In this document: positions 28,232-37,369 of the stretch, one piece after another
How positions within the stretch are numbered: position 1 is the first letter of the stretch
How the letters are laid out: the number at the start of each line of letters is the position of its first letter
Source of the DNA: Paracoccaceae bacterium
GTDB lineage: Bacteria > Pseudomonadota > Alphaproteobacteria > Rhodobacterales > Rhodobacteraceae
Reading direction: 5' to 3'
Assembly (NCBI GenBank): GCA_022823605.1
Contig: JAJEHS010000001.1
Span: forward strand, 62,001-126,000
Length of the DNA stretch: 64,000 nt
Notes under the pieces: model-generated
What the model saw: the letters and a program-made list of their open reading frames with translations, nothing else
Told to the model about the DNA's origin: nothing
Database searches by the model: none
Translations under genes and position numbers: made by a program

Positions 28232-29019
28232 CTTCACATAACCACGGTAAGATTTCACTTGTAGGGAAAAAGACTTTAGTTACAGGTGCTTCAGGTGGAA
28301 TTGGATCTAGCGTTTGTGAACATTTCGCAAGGGCTGGAGCAACCATTCTTGCATCCGACCTGAATTTGAGTTCACCTCTTCAAACACTGATGGAAAACTA
28401 TCCTGGGCAAATTCATTTCAAGCCATTTGATTTAACAACCGCTTCCGGGCTGGAGAATTGTTCACAAGAAATAAAAAGCCTTGTACCCGAGATTCTGTTC
28501 AATAACGCAGCCATTTTTGATATGGGATCCGTTTTGGACGCAAATCTGGATCAATATGACAGGATTTTTGCTCTCAATGTCAGAGCAATGTATGCAATTA
28601 TGCAAGCAGCGGCCCGAGCCCTTGTTGCAAGTGGCAAGGAAGGAAGTATCATAAATCTTGCCAGCCAAGCTGGCCGCAGGGGTGAAGCTCTGGTTGCCCA
28701 TTATTGTGCTTCCAAGGCTGCAGTGATAAGTTATACCCAATCAGCCGGGTTGGCTCTGGCCGAGAAGGGTATAAGGGTAAATGCCCTTTCCCCAGGGGTT
28801 GTGGATACACCAATGTGGGATCACGTTGATTCGCTCTTTGCCAAATTCGAAAACCTTAAGATTGGAGAAAAAAAGCAGTTGGTCGGTGAGGAAGTACCCA
28901 TGGGCAGGATGGGTAAACCCGAGGACATTGCCAAGGTCGCCTTGTTTCTGGCTTCCGATCTCTCTGCCTATATAACCTGTCAAACCATCAATGTTGATGG
29001 CGGCAATGTTCTAAGCTGA
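28228..29019 (+). CDS. Short-chain dehydrogenase/reductase, probable polyol dehydrogenase
   Basis: Classical SDR of 263 residues from ATG 28228. The cofactor motif is TGASGGIGSS (residues 18-27). NNAAIFD, the catalytic Ser in NLASQAG, and YCASK are all intact, as is the C-terminal INVDGGNVLS. By operon position it corresponds to the sorbitol dehydrogenase SmoS/PolS, which oxidises sorbitol to fructose or galactitol to tagatose. The sequence alone cannot confirm the substrate. An upstream in-frame extension overlaps the permease and has no ribosome site. Confidence 0.83.
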   Translation: MTSHNHGKISLVGKKTLVTGASGGIGSSVCEHFARAGATILASDLNLSSPLQTLMENYPGQIHFKPFDLTTASGLENCSQEIKSLVPEILFNNAAIFDMGSVLDANLDQYDRIFALNVRAMYAIMQAAARALVASGKEGSIINLASQAGRRGEALVAHYCASKAAVISYTQSAGLALAEKGIRVNALSPGVVDTPMWDHVDSLFAKFENLKIGEKKQLVGEEVPMGRMGKPEDIAKVALFLASDLSAYITCQTINVDGGNVLS

Positions 29020-29025
29020 GAATCC

Positions 29026-29901
29026 ATGTCAATAATCAGTCCGGAATTGGAAATAGTAGACAGGTCCCTGAGCAGTATCAGGTACCTTGAACATGGGTGG
29101 CCTACCGAACTATGCCGATGGCATTCCCATGAGGAATCTGAACTTCACCTGATCGTTGAAACCAGGGGGAAGGCCTTTGTTGGTGACTATATTGGGGGAT
29201 TTGAGCCCGGATCACTGTTTCTTACCGGACCATTAGTTCCCCACAATTGGGTAACGGATGATAACCTTTATGCACCTGTAGGTGTAAGGGACATGTTAAT
29301 CCAGTTCAATCAGAACAGCATCAGCGAAGCCAAGGAGTCTTGCCCTGAGTTTCGAGAGCTGCAATTATTATTTTCCAAGGCTGAAAGTGGAGTGGAATTC
29401 ATAGGCTTCAAACTTGATGAATCAATTAAAAGATTTGAAGAAATAAGGAATGCCAAAGGCCTGAAGCAAATCATATTGTTTCTGGATTTCCTGCTTTGTC
29501 TGAGCCAGTGGGAAACCAGTCAAATTCTTTCAGCCTCACAACTTACCAACAAGAACTGGACAAAAAACTATTCCAATATAACCAAGGTGATCGAGTATAT
29601 CATTGTCAATTACAAGGAGGATATCAAGTTATCACAAATGGCTGAAATGGCCTGTATGAGCCAAAGTGCATTTTCAAGACATTTCTACAATACTACAGGC
29701 AATCATTATTCCGATTTTCTAAATCGGATCCGGATCGGCCAGGCCTGCGCCAAACTATATGAAACCGAGGAACACATCTCGACAATTTGTTACGATGTAG
29801 GATTTAGAAACCTGGCAAATTTCAATCGTCAGTTTTTACGCATCAAGGGTGTCCAACCGAGGGTATTTCGAAACGAAGCAAGAAAAGAATTGGCAATCTA
29901 G
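29026..29901 (+). CDS. AraC family transcriptional regulator
   Basis: A 291-residue regulator. The N-terminal half is a cupin-like sensor (CRWHSHEESELHLIVETRG, FEPGSLFLTGPLVPHNW). The C-terminal 100 residues hold two helix-turn-helix units, LSQMAEMACMSQSAFSRHF and ISTICYDVGFRNLANFNRQF. It sits inside the polyol operon between the SDR and mannitol dehydrogenase genes, 6 bp after the former. It probably senses the polyol or its product and controls the operon. This is inference from position. Confidence 0.87.
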   Translation: MSIISPELEIVDRSLSSIRYLEHGWPTELCRWHSHEESELHLIVETRGKAFVGDYIGGFEPGSLFLTGPLVPHNWVTDDNLYAPVGVRDMLIQFNQNSISEAKESCPEFRELQLLFSKAESGVEFIGFKLDESIKRFEEIRNAKGLKQIILFLDFLLCLSQWETSQILSASQLTNKNWTKNYSNITKVIEYIIVNYKEDIKLSQMAEMACMSQSAFSRHFYNTTGNHYSDFLNRIRIGQACAKLYETEEHISTICYDVGFRNLANFNRQFLRIKGVQPRVFRNEARKELAI

Positions 29902-29919
29902 GTCAAATAAGTTTTTACA

Positions 29920-31353
29920 ATGTATAAACATGATTTCAGAGTAGAGGATCCGGGGTTTGTTCAAACCCATTACGACAGAACAAAAACCAGTATCGGAGTT
30001 GTTCATTTAGGTGTCGGTTCTTTTCATCGAGCCCATCAGGCAGTTTACATTGACAATTTCATGGACAAGAGTGAACAGCTTGGTTGGGCCATTGCCGGAG
30101 TAAATTTGAGAAGAGAATCTTCCCATGATTTACGAAGATTAAAGCAACGCAAGGGAGAATATTTTCTCAAGACACTCGCTTCCAATTCAGATTCCCAGTT
30201 CCAATTGGTCCGCTCCCATAAGTCCTTTTTCGATTGGACAGAGAACCCGCATGACGCAGAGAAAATCATAGGTCAACCGACCGTCCAAATAATTTCCGTT
30301 ACGGTTACTGAAAGTGGGTATTTTCTTGGTGAAGATGGATTATTGGATGTGGATAAAGTACTGAACAAAAGCATGTCAAAAGGTCATGATGACGGTACGG
30401 TATATGAATACCTCATGAAAGCCCTAAAAAGGAGAAAGGACCTCTGCAAACTGCCCCTGACCGTATTATGTTGCGACAATCTTCGGGACAACGGCAATAT
30501 GCTCAGAAGGAATATGGAGTTGTATCTGGAAGCCTTAGGAGAAAAAGACCTTAATGCCTGGATGCAAGACAATGTATCCTTTCCCAGTTCAATGGTGGAT
30601 AGAATTACTCCGAAGCCCATACAGTTTCATTCTCTGGAAGTCGAGAAAAAATTCGGTATCAGGAACGATTTTACCATCCATTCAGAAGATTTCATTCAAT
30701 GGGTAATTACTGATGACTTCAGGGGTCAACGACCAGAACTGGAGCTGGCAGGTGTCTCCTTTGTAAAGGATGTCTCACCTTATGAGGAAGCAAAAATCAG
30801 AATTTTGAATGGGAGTCATCTGGGGTTGGTTCATTTGGCTGCACTCAAGGGGTTTGATACCTATGACGAAGCGGTAATTGATCCGGAACTAAGTACTTTT
30901 TTTGATTTGCTTTTAGAAAGGGAGGTTATTCCCACGCTGGACCAGAATGGTCCCATAGACCTGAATGCATATGCCCGTTCTGTCAAGCAACGGTTTCAAA
31001 ACTGGCAAATAGCAGATGGCCTACCTCGAATTGCCATGGATGGCTACAGTAAATTCAGGCAATTCCTGCTTCCCACACTTGAGGGTTGTTTTGACCGCGG
31101 TATCAATCCGGAAAATAGCATCAAATCAGTTGCCTGCTGGTATGTATTATTGAAGAAGGTTGCAGATGGCTCTTCAAGTTTCAACTATCAGGATCCCTAT
31201 TTTTCTTTTCTCAAGCCTTATTTGCAACCGGGAATGGAACAACAATTTGCTAGAATTCCTGAAATCTGGTGTGATCTTCCACAACGACATCCCGAATTTC
31301 CCAAACTGGTTGAAGCCGAGATAAAGCATTTTCTGAACAGGTTTGAAGAGTAG
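29920..31353 (+). CDS. mtlK: Mannitol 2-dehydrogenase family protein
   Basis: Polyol-specific long-chain dehydrogenase of 477 residues, NAD-dependent, cytoplasmic. The family start GVVHLGVGSFHRAHQAVYID (about residues 26-45) and the catalytic Lys/Asn/His region AKIRILNGSHLGLVHLAAL (about residues 289-307) are clear. PITPKPI-like DRITPKPIQFH is also typical. It converts D-mannitol to fructose; related enzymes act on arabinitol or altronate. The gene is last in the polyol operon, matching the position of mtlK in smo operons. Confidence 0.9.
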   Translation: MYKHDFRVEDPGFVQTHYDRTKTSIGVVHLGVGSFHRAHQAVYIDNFMDKSEQLGWAIAGVNLRRESSHDLRRLKQRKGEYFLKTLASNSDSQFQLVRSHKSFFDWTENPHDAEKIIGQPTVQIISVTVTESGYFLGEDGLLDVDKVLNKSMSKGHDDGTVYEYLMKALKRRKDLCKLPLTVLCCDNLRDNGNMLRRNMELYLEALGEKDLNAWMQDNVSFPSSMVDRITPKPIQFHSLEVEKKFGIRNDFTIHSEDFIQWVITDDFRGQRPELELAGVSFVKDVSPYEEAKIRILNGSHLGLVHLAALKGFDTYDEAVIDPELSTFFDLLLEREVIPTLDQNGPIDLNAYARSVKQRFQNWQIADGLPRIAMDGYSKFRQFLLPTLEGCFDRGINPENSIKSVACWYVLLKKVADGSSSFNYQDPYFSFLKPYLQPGMEQQFARIPEIWCDLPQRHPEFPKLVEAEIKHFLNRFEE

Positions 31354-31583
31354 TAAACCAAATCCAGATTTCTGGTTGTACACACATTTAATGCAACCGG
31401 ACAAATTTTACTAAGGACATATCGGCTTCTGATCAAGCATTGTCTGAATAGTAAAGAAGGAGGGAAACAACCTTCCGAAAATTAGAATCAAGGGTAAATC
31501 TCTGAATATTTGTTCCTCTTGCTAGACAGAAGAATTTCATTATATTTAAATTACCTTCTAGATAACCAGACGGATTTCTTTCA
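31354..31583. other. Intergenic region after mtlK
   Basis: About 230 bp. A short inverted repeat CCAGA/TCTGG with a two-base loop follows the mtlK stop but lacks a T run, so it is not called a terminator. No gene is supported. Confidence 0.3.
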
Positions 31584-32144
31584 ATGTTCATTCAAACAGA
31601 AGCAACACCAAATCCAGCTACCCTCAAATTTTATCCTGGAGAAGATGTATTGCCGAATGGTACGGAGGATTTTCCTGATGTGGATTCAGCCGAGCATTCC
31701 AGTTTGGCCCGAAAGCTCTTTTCCATCAGGGGAGTACAAAGGGTTTTCTATGGCAGTGATTTCATTTCCATTTCCAAGGGGGACTCAATACATTGGGAAC
31801 ATATAAAACCGGCAATTTTGGGAACGATTATGGAACATTTCCAAGCCGGATATCCAGTAATGGAATATTCACAAAAGGAAAACTCTGTCCAGGAAGATCC
31901 AGATTCACCAGATGCACCGATCATCAAGCAAATAAAGGAATTGCTTGATACCAGGGTCAGACCTGCCGTTGCACAGGATGGTGGGGATATAACATTTTAT
32001 GGTTTCGAAAGAGGTGTGGTATATCTTCATATGAAGGGGGCTTGTGCCGGTTGTCCTTCATCCACAATTACCCTGAAAATGGGTATCGAAAACCTGCTTA
32101 GACATTACATTCCCGAAGTCGTTGAAGTCCGACCGGTCATGTAA
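31584..32144 (+). CDS. NifU family Fe-S cluster carrier (Nfu type)
   Basis: Iron-sulphur carrier of 186 residues with two domains. The N-terminal Nfu_N domain reads MFIQTEATPNPATLKFYPGE, and the C-terminal NifU domain (about residues 108-183) carries the cluster motif CAGCPSS. Such proteins deliver 4Fe-4S clusters to client enzymes. Length and architecture match alphaproteobacterial and mitochondrial NFU1-type proteins. tsaB begins before its stop. Confidence 0.93.
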   Translation: MFIQTEATPNPATLKFYPGEDVLPNGTEDFPDVDSAEHSSLARKLFSIRGVQRVFYGSDFISISKGDSIHWEHIKPAILGTIMEHFQAGYPVMEYSQKENSVQEDPDSPDAPIIKQIKELLDTRVRPAVAQDGGDITFYGFERGVVYLHMKGACAGCPSSTITLKMGIENLLRHYIPEVVEVRPVM

Positions 32145-32793
32145 GCGTGATCTCGTAATCGGGATCGATACCTCTGGTACCCATCTCGGAGTAACAATAC
32201 TTCAAAATGATAAGTTGATACTTCAAGGTGAAGAAACCAAGAAAAAGGGTAATGACAGGTTATTTCCGCTTATTCATGAGATGTTTCAGGACAAGGATCT
32301 TTCCTGGAATCGGATGAAGGTAATCGGGGTTTGTGTTGGACCCGGAAATTTCAATGGAATACGTGTTGGAGTTTCAGCAGCAAGAGGTCTTTCACTATCC
32401 TTGGGTATTCCAGCTATTGGGGTGGACAAATTCACCGCTCTTGCTTTAGGCTACGAAGATCCACTGCTGATAACGGTAAAATCCGTAAAGGATAATTTTT
32501 TTGCCAGGCTGGGGGCAAGTGGCCAACCCTTTGTTACAACCCTGAATACACTCAAGCTTCCTGCAACTGAAAACCTTTCGGTGATTGGATTTGATGCTGA
32601 AAAGATTGGTGTAAAGTTTGGACTCAGACACCTTGCCCCAAAATACAATCCATCCCATTCTGTGGCAATAATTTCATCAAGCCAATCCGCTCAAAACCAT
32701 CCACCCCCAAAACCATTTTATGTCAGCCCTCCCCGCATTGATCCTGGCCATGGCAAGTTGGTTAATCAAATGAATCCTCGACAGTCAAATTAG
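32122..32793 (+). CDS. tsaB: tRNA threonylcarbamoyladenosine biosynthesis protein TsaB
   Basis: Partner of TsaD in making t6A37 on ANN-decoding tRNAs, about 223 residues. The ASKHA start IGIDTSGTHLGVTILQ and the family motif GPGNFNGIRVGVSAARGLSL are present. The start is uncertain: only TTG 32122 precedes the first strand in frame, overlapping nfu by 23 bases, and no good ribosome site is seen. The gene usually following it, rimI, is absent here. The end is convergent with the MscS gene. Confidence 0.88.
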   Translation: MKSDRSCKRDLVIGIDTSGTHLGVTILQNDKLILQGEETKKKGNDRLFPLIHEMFQDKDLSWNRMKVIGVCVGPGNFNGIRVGVSAARGLSLSLGIPAIGVDKFTALALGYEDPLLITVKSVKDNFFARLGASGQPFVTTLNTLKLPATENLSVIGFDAEKIGVKFGLRHLAPKYNPSHSVAIISSSQSAQNHPPPKPFYVSPPRIDPGHGKLVNQMNPRQSN

Positions 32794-32892
32794 CCATCGG
32801 TATTTTACAATGCTGTGGAACAAAACTTGAAAACAAATTAGTGGTCAAAATAATTTGTGAACACACCATCACGATGTAATATCAGAATTTTT

Positions 32893-34227
32893 CTACCCTT
32901 TCAGGTTTTGGATTTGTGACATCACTGATGTATCAATCGACTTAACATGCAAGTCCCTCTGCGGGTATGGCAACTGTATACCCTGTTTTTTGAACTCGTC
33001 CCAAACCCGAAGGAGAATTTCACTTATAACTGACCCACGGCCAAGTGTCATGTCATCTACCCAGACCCTTATCTCCAGATTTAGCGAGCTTTCTCCAAAA
33101 GCCCTGAACAGGCAACGGGGAGCCGGATCAGACTTGACCCTCTCTACCTTTCCTGCCTCTGCAACACATATTTCCATTGCGTGACGTACATCAGAACTGT
33201 AGGAAATTCCTATTGGAATTCGCAAGCGTACAGATTGGTCCGAATGTGACCAACTTTCGACTCTCTGACTGATCAGTTCTTCATTGGGTATGATATGCTC
33301 AATCCCATCCCTGGTTCGAACCGAGGTAAATCGGACGCCCAATTTTTCTACCCAACCAAATGTTTGACCCACGGTAATTACATCATTGGGCTTGATAGAC
33401 TTGTCTAAAAGAAGCAAAATTCCACTGACGAGATTAGATACAACCGTCTGCAAGCCAAGTCCTATACCAATTCCCAAGGCACCTCCAAAGACGGCCAGTG
33501 CAGTCAGATCTATACCAAAGCTGTTGATAACGATGATGACAGCAAGGGTTACAAGGCCAATTTTGGCAAGTTTGGTAATCAGTACCTTGGCTGAAGGGGT
33601 TAGGGATGCGGACCTGACTATTAGATTTTCAATCCGATTGGAAATTGCGAGAACTGTCCAAAGCAAAATTCCGAGGAGGATTATACCCTTGAATACAGAC
33701 AATACTGAGATGTGTATTTGGCCAAAACTAATGGCAATGTCATCAAGAATTGTTGTGACAGGTTGGAGTTTATCAAATGCTATAAGAATAGCCAAGATCC
33801 AAGTCACCCAACTGACCAAACGTGCCAAGAATTGATTTTGAATAATTCCGGACAGGAATCGGATCACCACCCAGGCTGTTAACAAACTTGCGAACAGCAT
33901 GATGAATTGACTCTGGTATTGTACAATGGTTTCTGTCATAAGCACTATAAACCAGAGTACGACCAAGATGAGTATATGGTTGGAAAGTGCCAACGTATGG
34001 GTAATCAGGGGGTAAATTATTGCATGCCTGGTTCGATAGGATTCTGTAATTTTGATCGTCTTGCGAACCCTTGGTCCCAGAAACAAACCAATCATTATTG
34101 CCACAATTATAACAATCCCCTGGATGAGATTATCCATTACCAGAATTGTTGAGTCGAACCAGGATTTAAAGCTTGCCAAGTTTTGCTGCAGATTTATCGC
34201 TTCAAGAAACGTTGTTAAGTTTTCCAC
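32893..34227 (-). CDS. MscS family mechanosensitive ion channel
   Basis: Inner-membrane channel of 444 residues. About five N-terminal hydrophobic helices precede the pore helix and beta domain, ALAVFGGALGIGIGLGLQTV and SNLVSGILLLLDKSIKPNDV (about residues 235-275). The following VTVGQTFGWVEKLGVRFTSV and IPNEELISQRVESWS match the MscS core. It releases solutes on osmotic downshift. The extra N-terminal helices place it with the longer MscS-like proteins rather than E. coli MscS. It stands alone. Confidence 0.9.
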   Translation of the reverse strand: MENLTTFLEAINLQQNLASFKSWFDSTILVMDNLIQGIVIIVAIMIGLFLGPRVRKTIKITESYRTRHAIIYPLITHTLALSNHILILVVLWFIVLMTETIVQYQSQFIMLFASLLTAWVVIRFLSGIIQNQFLARLVSWVTWILAILIAFDKLQPVTTILDDIAISFGQIHISVLSVFKGIILLGILLWTVLAISNRIENLIVRSASLTPSAKVLITKLAKIGLVTLAVIIVINSFGIDLTALAVFGGALGIGIGLGLQTVVSNLVSGILLLLDKSIKPNDVITVGQTFGWVEKLGVRFTSVRTRDGIEHIIPNEELISQRVESWSHSDQSVRLRIPIGISYSSDVRHAMEICVAEAGKVERVKSDPAPRCLFRAFGESSLNLEIRVWVDDMTLGRGSVISEILLRVWDEFKKQGIQLPYPQRDLHVKSIDTSVMSQIQNLKG

Positions 34228-34387
34228 AGTACCTTCCGATTTTATGTTTTATTCAGGCTAGCTGGACTTGCTGTCAATACTCTGACATTGGTGTAGGTTT
34301 TACCAACCCACAGTATTGTTGATTGTGGTTGTGACCAGGGTTTCAAAAATAGTATCATTGATGGGTGGATTGTCAAAAATCTTGTAA

Positions 34388-34516
34388 CAGGGAAACTACT
34401 ACAACTGTAACAAATGTGATGCCCCTTTTCAACTTTTTAAGGAAAATGGGGAAGTTACAGTCTTGTCGTGTAATTGCCTTTCACCTCGCCCTGCTCAAGT
34501 CATGAGTGGTATTTAG
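34388..34516 (+). pseudogene. Possible zinc-ribbon gene remnant
   Basis: After a TAA at 34385-34387 the frame stays open for about 42 codons and contains YYNCNKCDAPFQLF and VLSCNC, spaced like the two Cys pairs of a zinc ribbon. There is no start codon after the stop; an in-frame ATG lies eight codons before it. This could be a decayed small gene or chance. Confidence 0.22.
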
Positions 34517-34700
34517 ATGTATAAAGTATCATCTTTGGATGAATTCTTGAATCAATCACTGTCATTAGCTCTGAAACAAGTTTGGATAAAAAATCTATGA
34601 TGTAAAATATATAAATCTTAGATGAACCCAAATCCGCACTTAACAGGTTCGGACAGGTTCTGTATTCAGGACATTATTTGTTTGTAAATCCCTATTTTCT

Positions 34701-34729
34701 TTGCAAATAAATAACTTGGTAAATATGAT
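34701..34729 (+). promoter_or_regulatory. Candidate sigma70 promoter of the BMP transporter operon
   Basis: TTGCAA at 34701-34706 and TATGAT at 34724-34729 are separated by exactly 17 bp, followed by about 40 nt of leader and a GGAGAG ribosome site before ATG 34777. Confidence 0.5.
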
Positions 34730-34776
34730 TCAATTTAGAATCTAAATGTTGTTTCTACTTATAGGAGAGAAATAAA

Positions 34777-35766
34777 ATGAAAATCATCAAGGGAACATTC
34801 GCCTCCTTGCTTGCCCTATTGTTCATGGGAGCTAATCTATTTGCAGAACCTGCAATAGTTTTTGATATCGGAGGTAAGTTCGACAAATCCTTCAACGAGA
34901 GTGCTTGGAACGGTGCCGAAAAATGGAAAAGCGAGACTGGTGGATCGTATAGAGAAATTGAAATTCAATCCGAAGCTCAACGAGAACAAGCCCTTCGTAG
35001 ATTGGCTGAAGGGGGAAGTAATCCGATCGTAATGACCGGATTTGCTTTCGGCAGTGTTCTGGACAACGTTGCTCCGGATTTTCCTGATACCAATTTCGCC
35101 ATTATCGACTTTGTTGTTGATCAGCCCAATGTAAAATCAATCGTGTTCAAGGAGCATGAGGGATCCTATCTGGTGGGTCTAATCGCTGGAATGACCACGG
35201 CTTCCAATACCGTCGGTTTTGTCGGCGGCATGGACATTCCGCTAATTCGTAGGTTTGGTTGTGGTTATGTACAGGGTGTAAAGGCTGCAAATCCTGATAT
35301 TAACGTAATACAAAACATGACCGGCAACGATCCTTCCGCCTGGAACGACCCCGTCAAGGGAGGTGAATTGACCAAGGCACAGATAGCTTCTGGAGCTGAT
35401 GTTGTTTACCATGCTGCCGGTGGTACTGGTGTTGGTGTACTGCAAGCAGCTGCTGACGCTGGTATTTTGGGTATCGGTGTTGATGCCAACCAAAATCACC
35501 TACATCCTGGTTCCGTTTTGACTTCGATGTTGAAAAGGGTTGACGTGGCAGTTTACAATTCTTTCTCTGAAGGAATGGACTTGAATACCACAATAGTTGT
35601 ACTTGGTCTCAAGGAGGATGGTGTTGGATATGCCTTGGATGAAAACAATCAAGCCCTGATTTCAGCTGAAGTACTGGAAATGGTCGAGGCTACCAAGGCT
35701 TCAATCATCAATGGCGACACTGTTGTCCACGACTACACAACAGATGACAGCTGTCCGGCCAGCTAA
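34777..35766 (+). CDS. BMP family ABC transporter substrate-binding protein
   Basis: Periplasmic binding protein of 329 residues from the BMP/PnrA family, which binds purine or other nucleosides. A Sec signal (MKIIKGTFASLLALLFMGAN, cleavage near LFAEP) is seen instead of the lipobox found in many relatives. Family features are FDIGGKFDKSFNESAWNGAE, EGSYLVGLIAGMTT, VGFVGGMDIPLIRRFGCGY and DVVYHAAGGTGVGVLQAA. It is followed by an ATPase with two ABC domains and two permeases, the standard set. The exact ligand is unknown. Confidence 0.9.
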   Translation: MKIIKGTFASLLALLFMGANLFAEPAIVFDIGGKFDKSFNESAWNGAEKWKSETGGSYREIEIQSEAQREQALRRLAEGGSNPIVMTGFAFGSVLDNVAPDFPDTNFAIIDFVVDQPNVKSIVFKEHEGSYLVGLIAGMTTASNTVGFVGGMDIPLIRRFGCGYVQGVKAANPDINVIQNMTGNDPSAWNDPVKGGELTKAQIASGADVVYHAAGGTGVGVLQAAADAGILGIGVDANQNHLHPGSVLTSMLKRVDVAVYNSFSEGMDLNTTIVVLGLKEDGVGYALDENNQALISAEVLEMVEATKASIINGDTVVHDYTTDDSCPAS

Positions 35767-35785
35767 TTTTGTTTGAGTATCAGTG

Positions 35786-37369
35786 ATGGATACAAAGGTG
35801 CAGCACGAAAGTGCTGCACCTATGATTGAACTCAGGGGGATCTCGAAATCCTTTGGTCCGGTTCAGGCCAATAAAAATATAAACCTGAAAGTAAACAAGG
35901 GATCAATCCACGGCATTGTCGGTGAAAATGGTGCCGGTAAATCGACCCTGATGTCTATTCTCTATGGATTTTACAAATCTGACTTGGGAGAAATCTATAT
36001 TAATGGCGAGCACATTAATATCACCGACAGCCATGTCGCAATCGAGGCTGGTATCGGTATGGTTCACCAACACTTCAAATTGGTCGAAAACTTTACAGTC
36101 CTGGAAAATGTCATTCTAGGTACAGAAAACAGTTTTTTAATCAACCCAGCCCTAAACAATGCAAGGGTACTTCTTTCTGACTTGGCATCTACCTATTCAC
36201 TGGAAGTGAACCCTGATGCCCTGATTGAAGACTTGTCCGTGGGACATCAACAACGGGTTGAAATACTCAAAGCCCTTTATCGACAGGCAGACATACTTAT
36301 TTTGGATGAACCAACGGGGGTTTTGACACCAGCCGAAGCCGATCATCTGTTCAATATTCTGCGAAACTTGTCCAAGGAAGGCAAGACCATAATCTTGATT
36401 ACCCATAAACTGAAGGAAATCATGTCGGTTACTGACACTGTTAGTGTCATGAGGCGGGGCGAAATGACGGCTACCCTGGAAACAAGTAAAACCAACCCGC
36501 AGGAGTTGGCAGAATTAATGGTTGGCAGGTCTGTTTTGCTCAGGGTTGAAAAGGACGCCACAGAAGTGGGTGATAAATCTCTAGAGGTCCATAACCTCAG
36601 TGTCACGGACAAACGAGGTGTAACAGCTCTAAAGAATGTATCATTTCATGTAAGAAAGGGAGAGATACTGGGAATTGCAGGCGTTGCCGGCAATGGCCAG
36701 ACGGAACTTCTTGAAGCCTTGGGAGGCATATCACCCGCAACTGGTACCATGAAAATCGATGGTGAAGAAATTGCTTTGCATGGCAAGGGGTCGGATGCAA
36801 GATCAAGGCGGGAATATGGTGTTTCACATGTTCCCGAGGATCGGCAAAAACTCGGTTTGATCCTGGATTTTTTTGCCTGGGAAAACATTGCATTCGGATA
36901 TCACCACAAGGATGAATTCAATAAAAACTGGCTATTGATGGATAATGGAAAAACCCGTGAAATTGCCCGTGAGGAAATGGCCAAATTTGATATCCGCCCC
37001 CCTACCCCCAATAATCTGGTCAAAAACTTTTCCGGTGGAAATCAGCAAAAAATTGTTCTTGCTCGAGAGTTGGAACAGCACCCGAAGGTACTGATCGTTG
37101 GTCAGCCAACCAGGGGTGTGGATATTGGAGCTATCGAGTTTATTCACCAAAAAATCATTGACCTCCGAGACAAGGGAGTTGCCATACTTCTCGTAAGTGT
37201 TGAGCTGGATGAGATATTTTCTCTATCGGACAGGGTTGCAGTCTTGTTTGATGGAAAAATTATCGGTGAACGCATAACGGAAGAAACCAATGAGTCGGAA
37301 CTTGGATTGCTCATGGCAGGAATTGAGGATGGTTCCGGGGAACAACCAGTAATGGAATCGATAGCATGA
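35786..37369 (+). CDS. ABC transporter ATP-binding protein with two ABC domains (nucleoside/BMP type)
   Basis: Duplicated ATPase of 527 residues. Domain 1 has Walker A GENGAGKST, signature LSVGHQQRVEILKAL and Walker B ILILDEPTG. Domain 2 has a degenerate Walker A, AGVAGNGQTE, signature FSGGNQQKIVLAREL and LIVGQPTRGVDIGA, where the Walker B Asp-Glu pair is replaced by Gly-Gln. Such asymmetry is normal in this class of proteins (RbsA/NupA-like). ATG 35786 is chosen over a GTG one codon earlier. The stop overlaps the next gene (ATGA at 37366-37369). Confidence 0.9.
   Translation: MDTKVQHESAAPMIELRGISKSFGPVQANKNINLKVNKGSIHGIVGENGAGKSTLMSILYGFYKSDLGEIYINGEHINITDSHVAIEAGIGMVHQHFKLVENFTVLENVILGTENSFLINPALNNARVLLSDLASTYSLEVNPDALIEDLSVGHQQRVEILKALYRQADILILDEPTGVLTPAEADHLFNILRNLSKEGKTIILITHKLKEIMSVTDTVSVMRRGEMTATLETSKTNPQELAELMVGRSVLLRVEKDATEVGDKSLEVHNLSVTDKRGVTALKNVSFHVRKGEILGIAGVAGNGQTELLEALGGISPATGTMKIDGEEIALHGKGSDARSRREYGVSHVPEDRQKLGLILDFFAWENIAFGYHHKDEFNKNWLLMDNGKTREIAREEMAKFDIRPPTPNNLVKNFSGGNQQKIVLARELEQHPKVLIVGQPTRGVDIGAIEFIHQKIIDLRDKGVAILLVSVELDEIFSLSDRVAVLFDGKIIGERITEETNESELGLLMAGIEDGSGEQPVMESIA

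Larger units (their letters stand above)
34228..34776. other. Intergenic region upstream of the BMP transporter operon
   Basis: About 550 bp. It holds a short cysteine-rich open stretch (listed separately), a hairpin-forming CCCCTTTT / AAAATGGGG pair near 34422-34450, and the promoter at 34701-34729. No purine riboswitch consensus was recognised. Confidence 0.4.
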
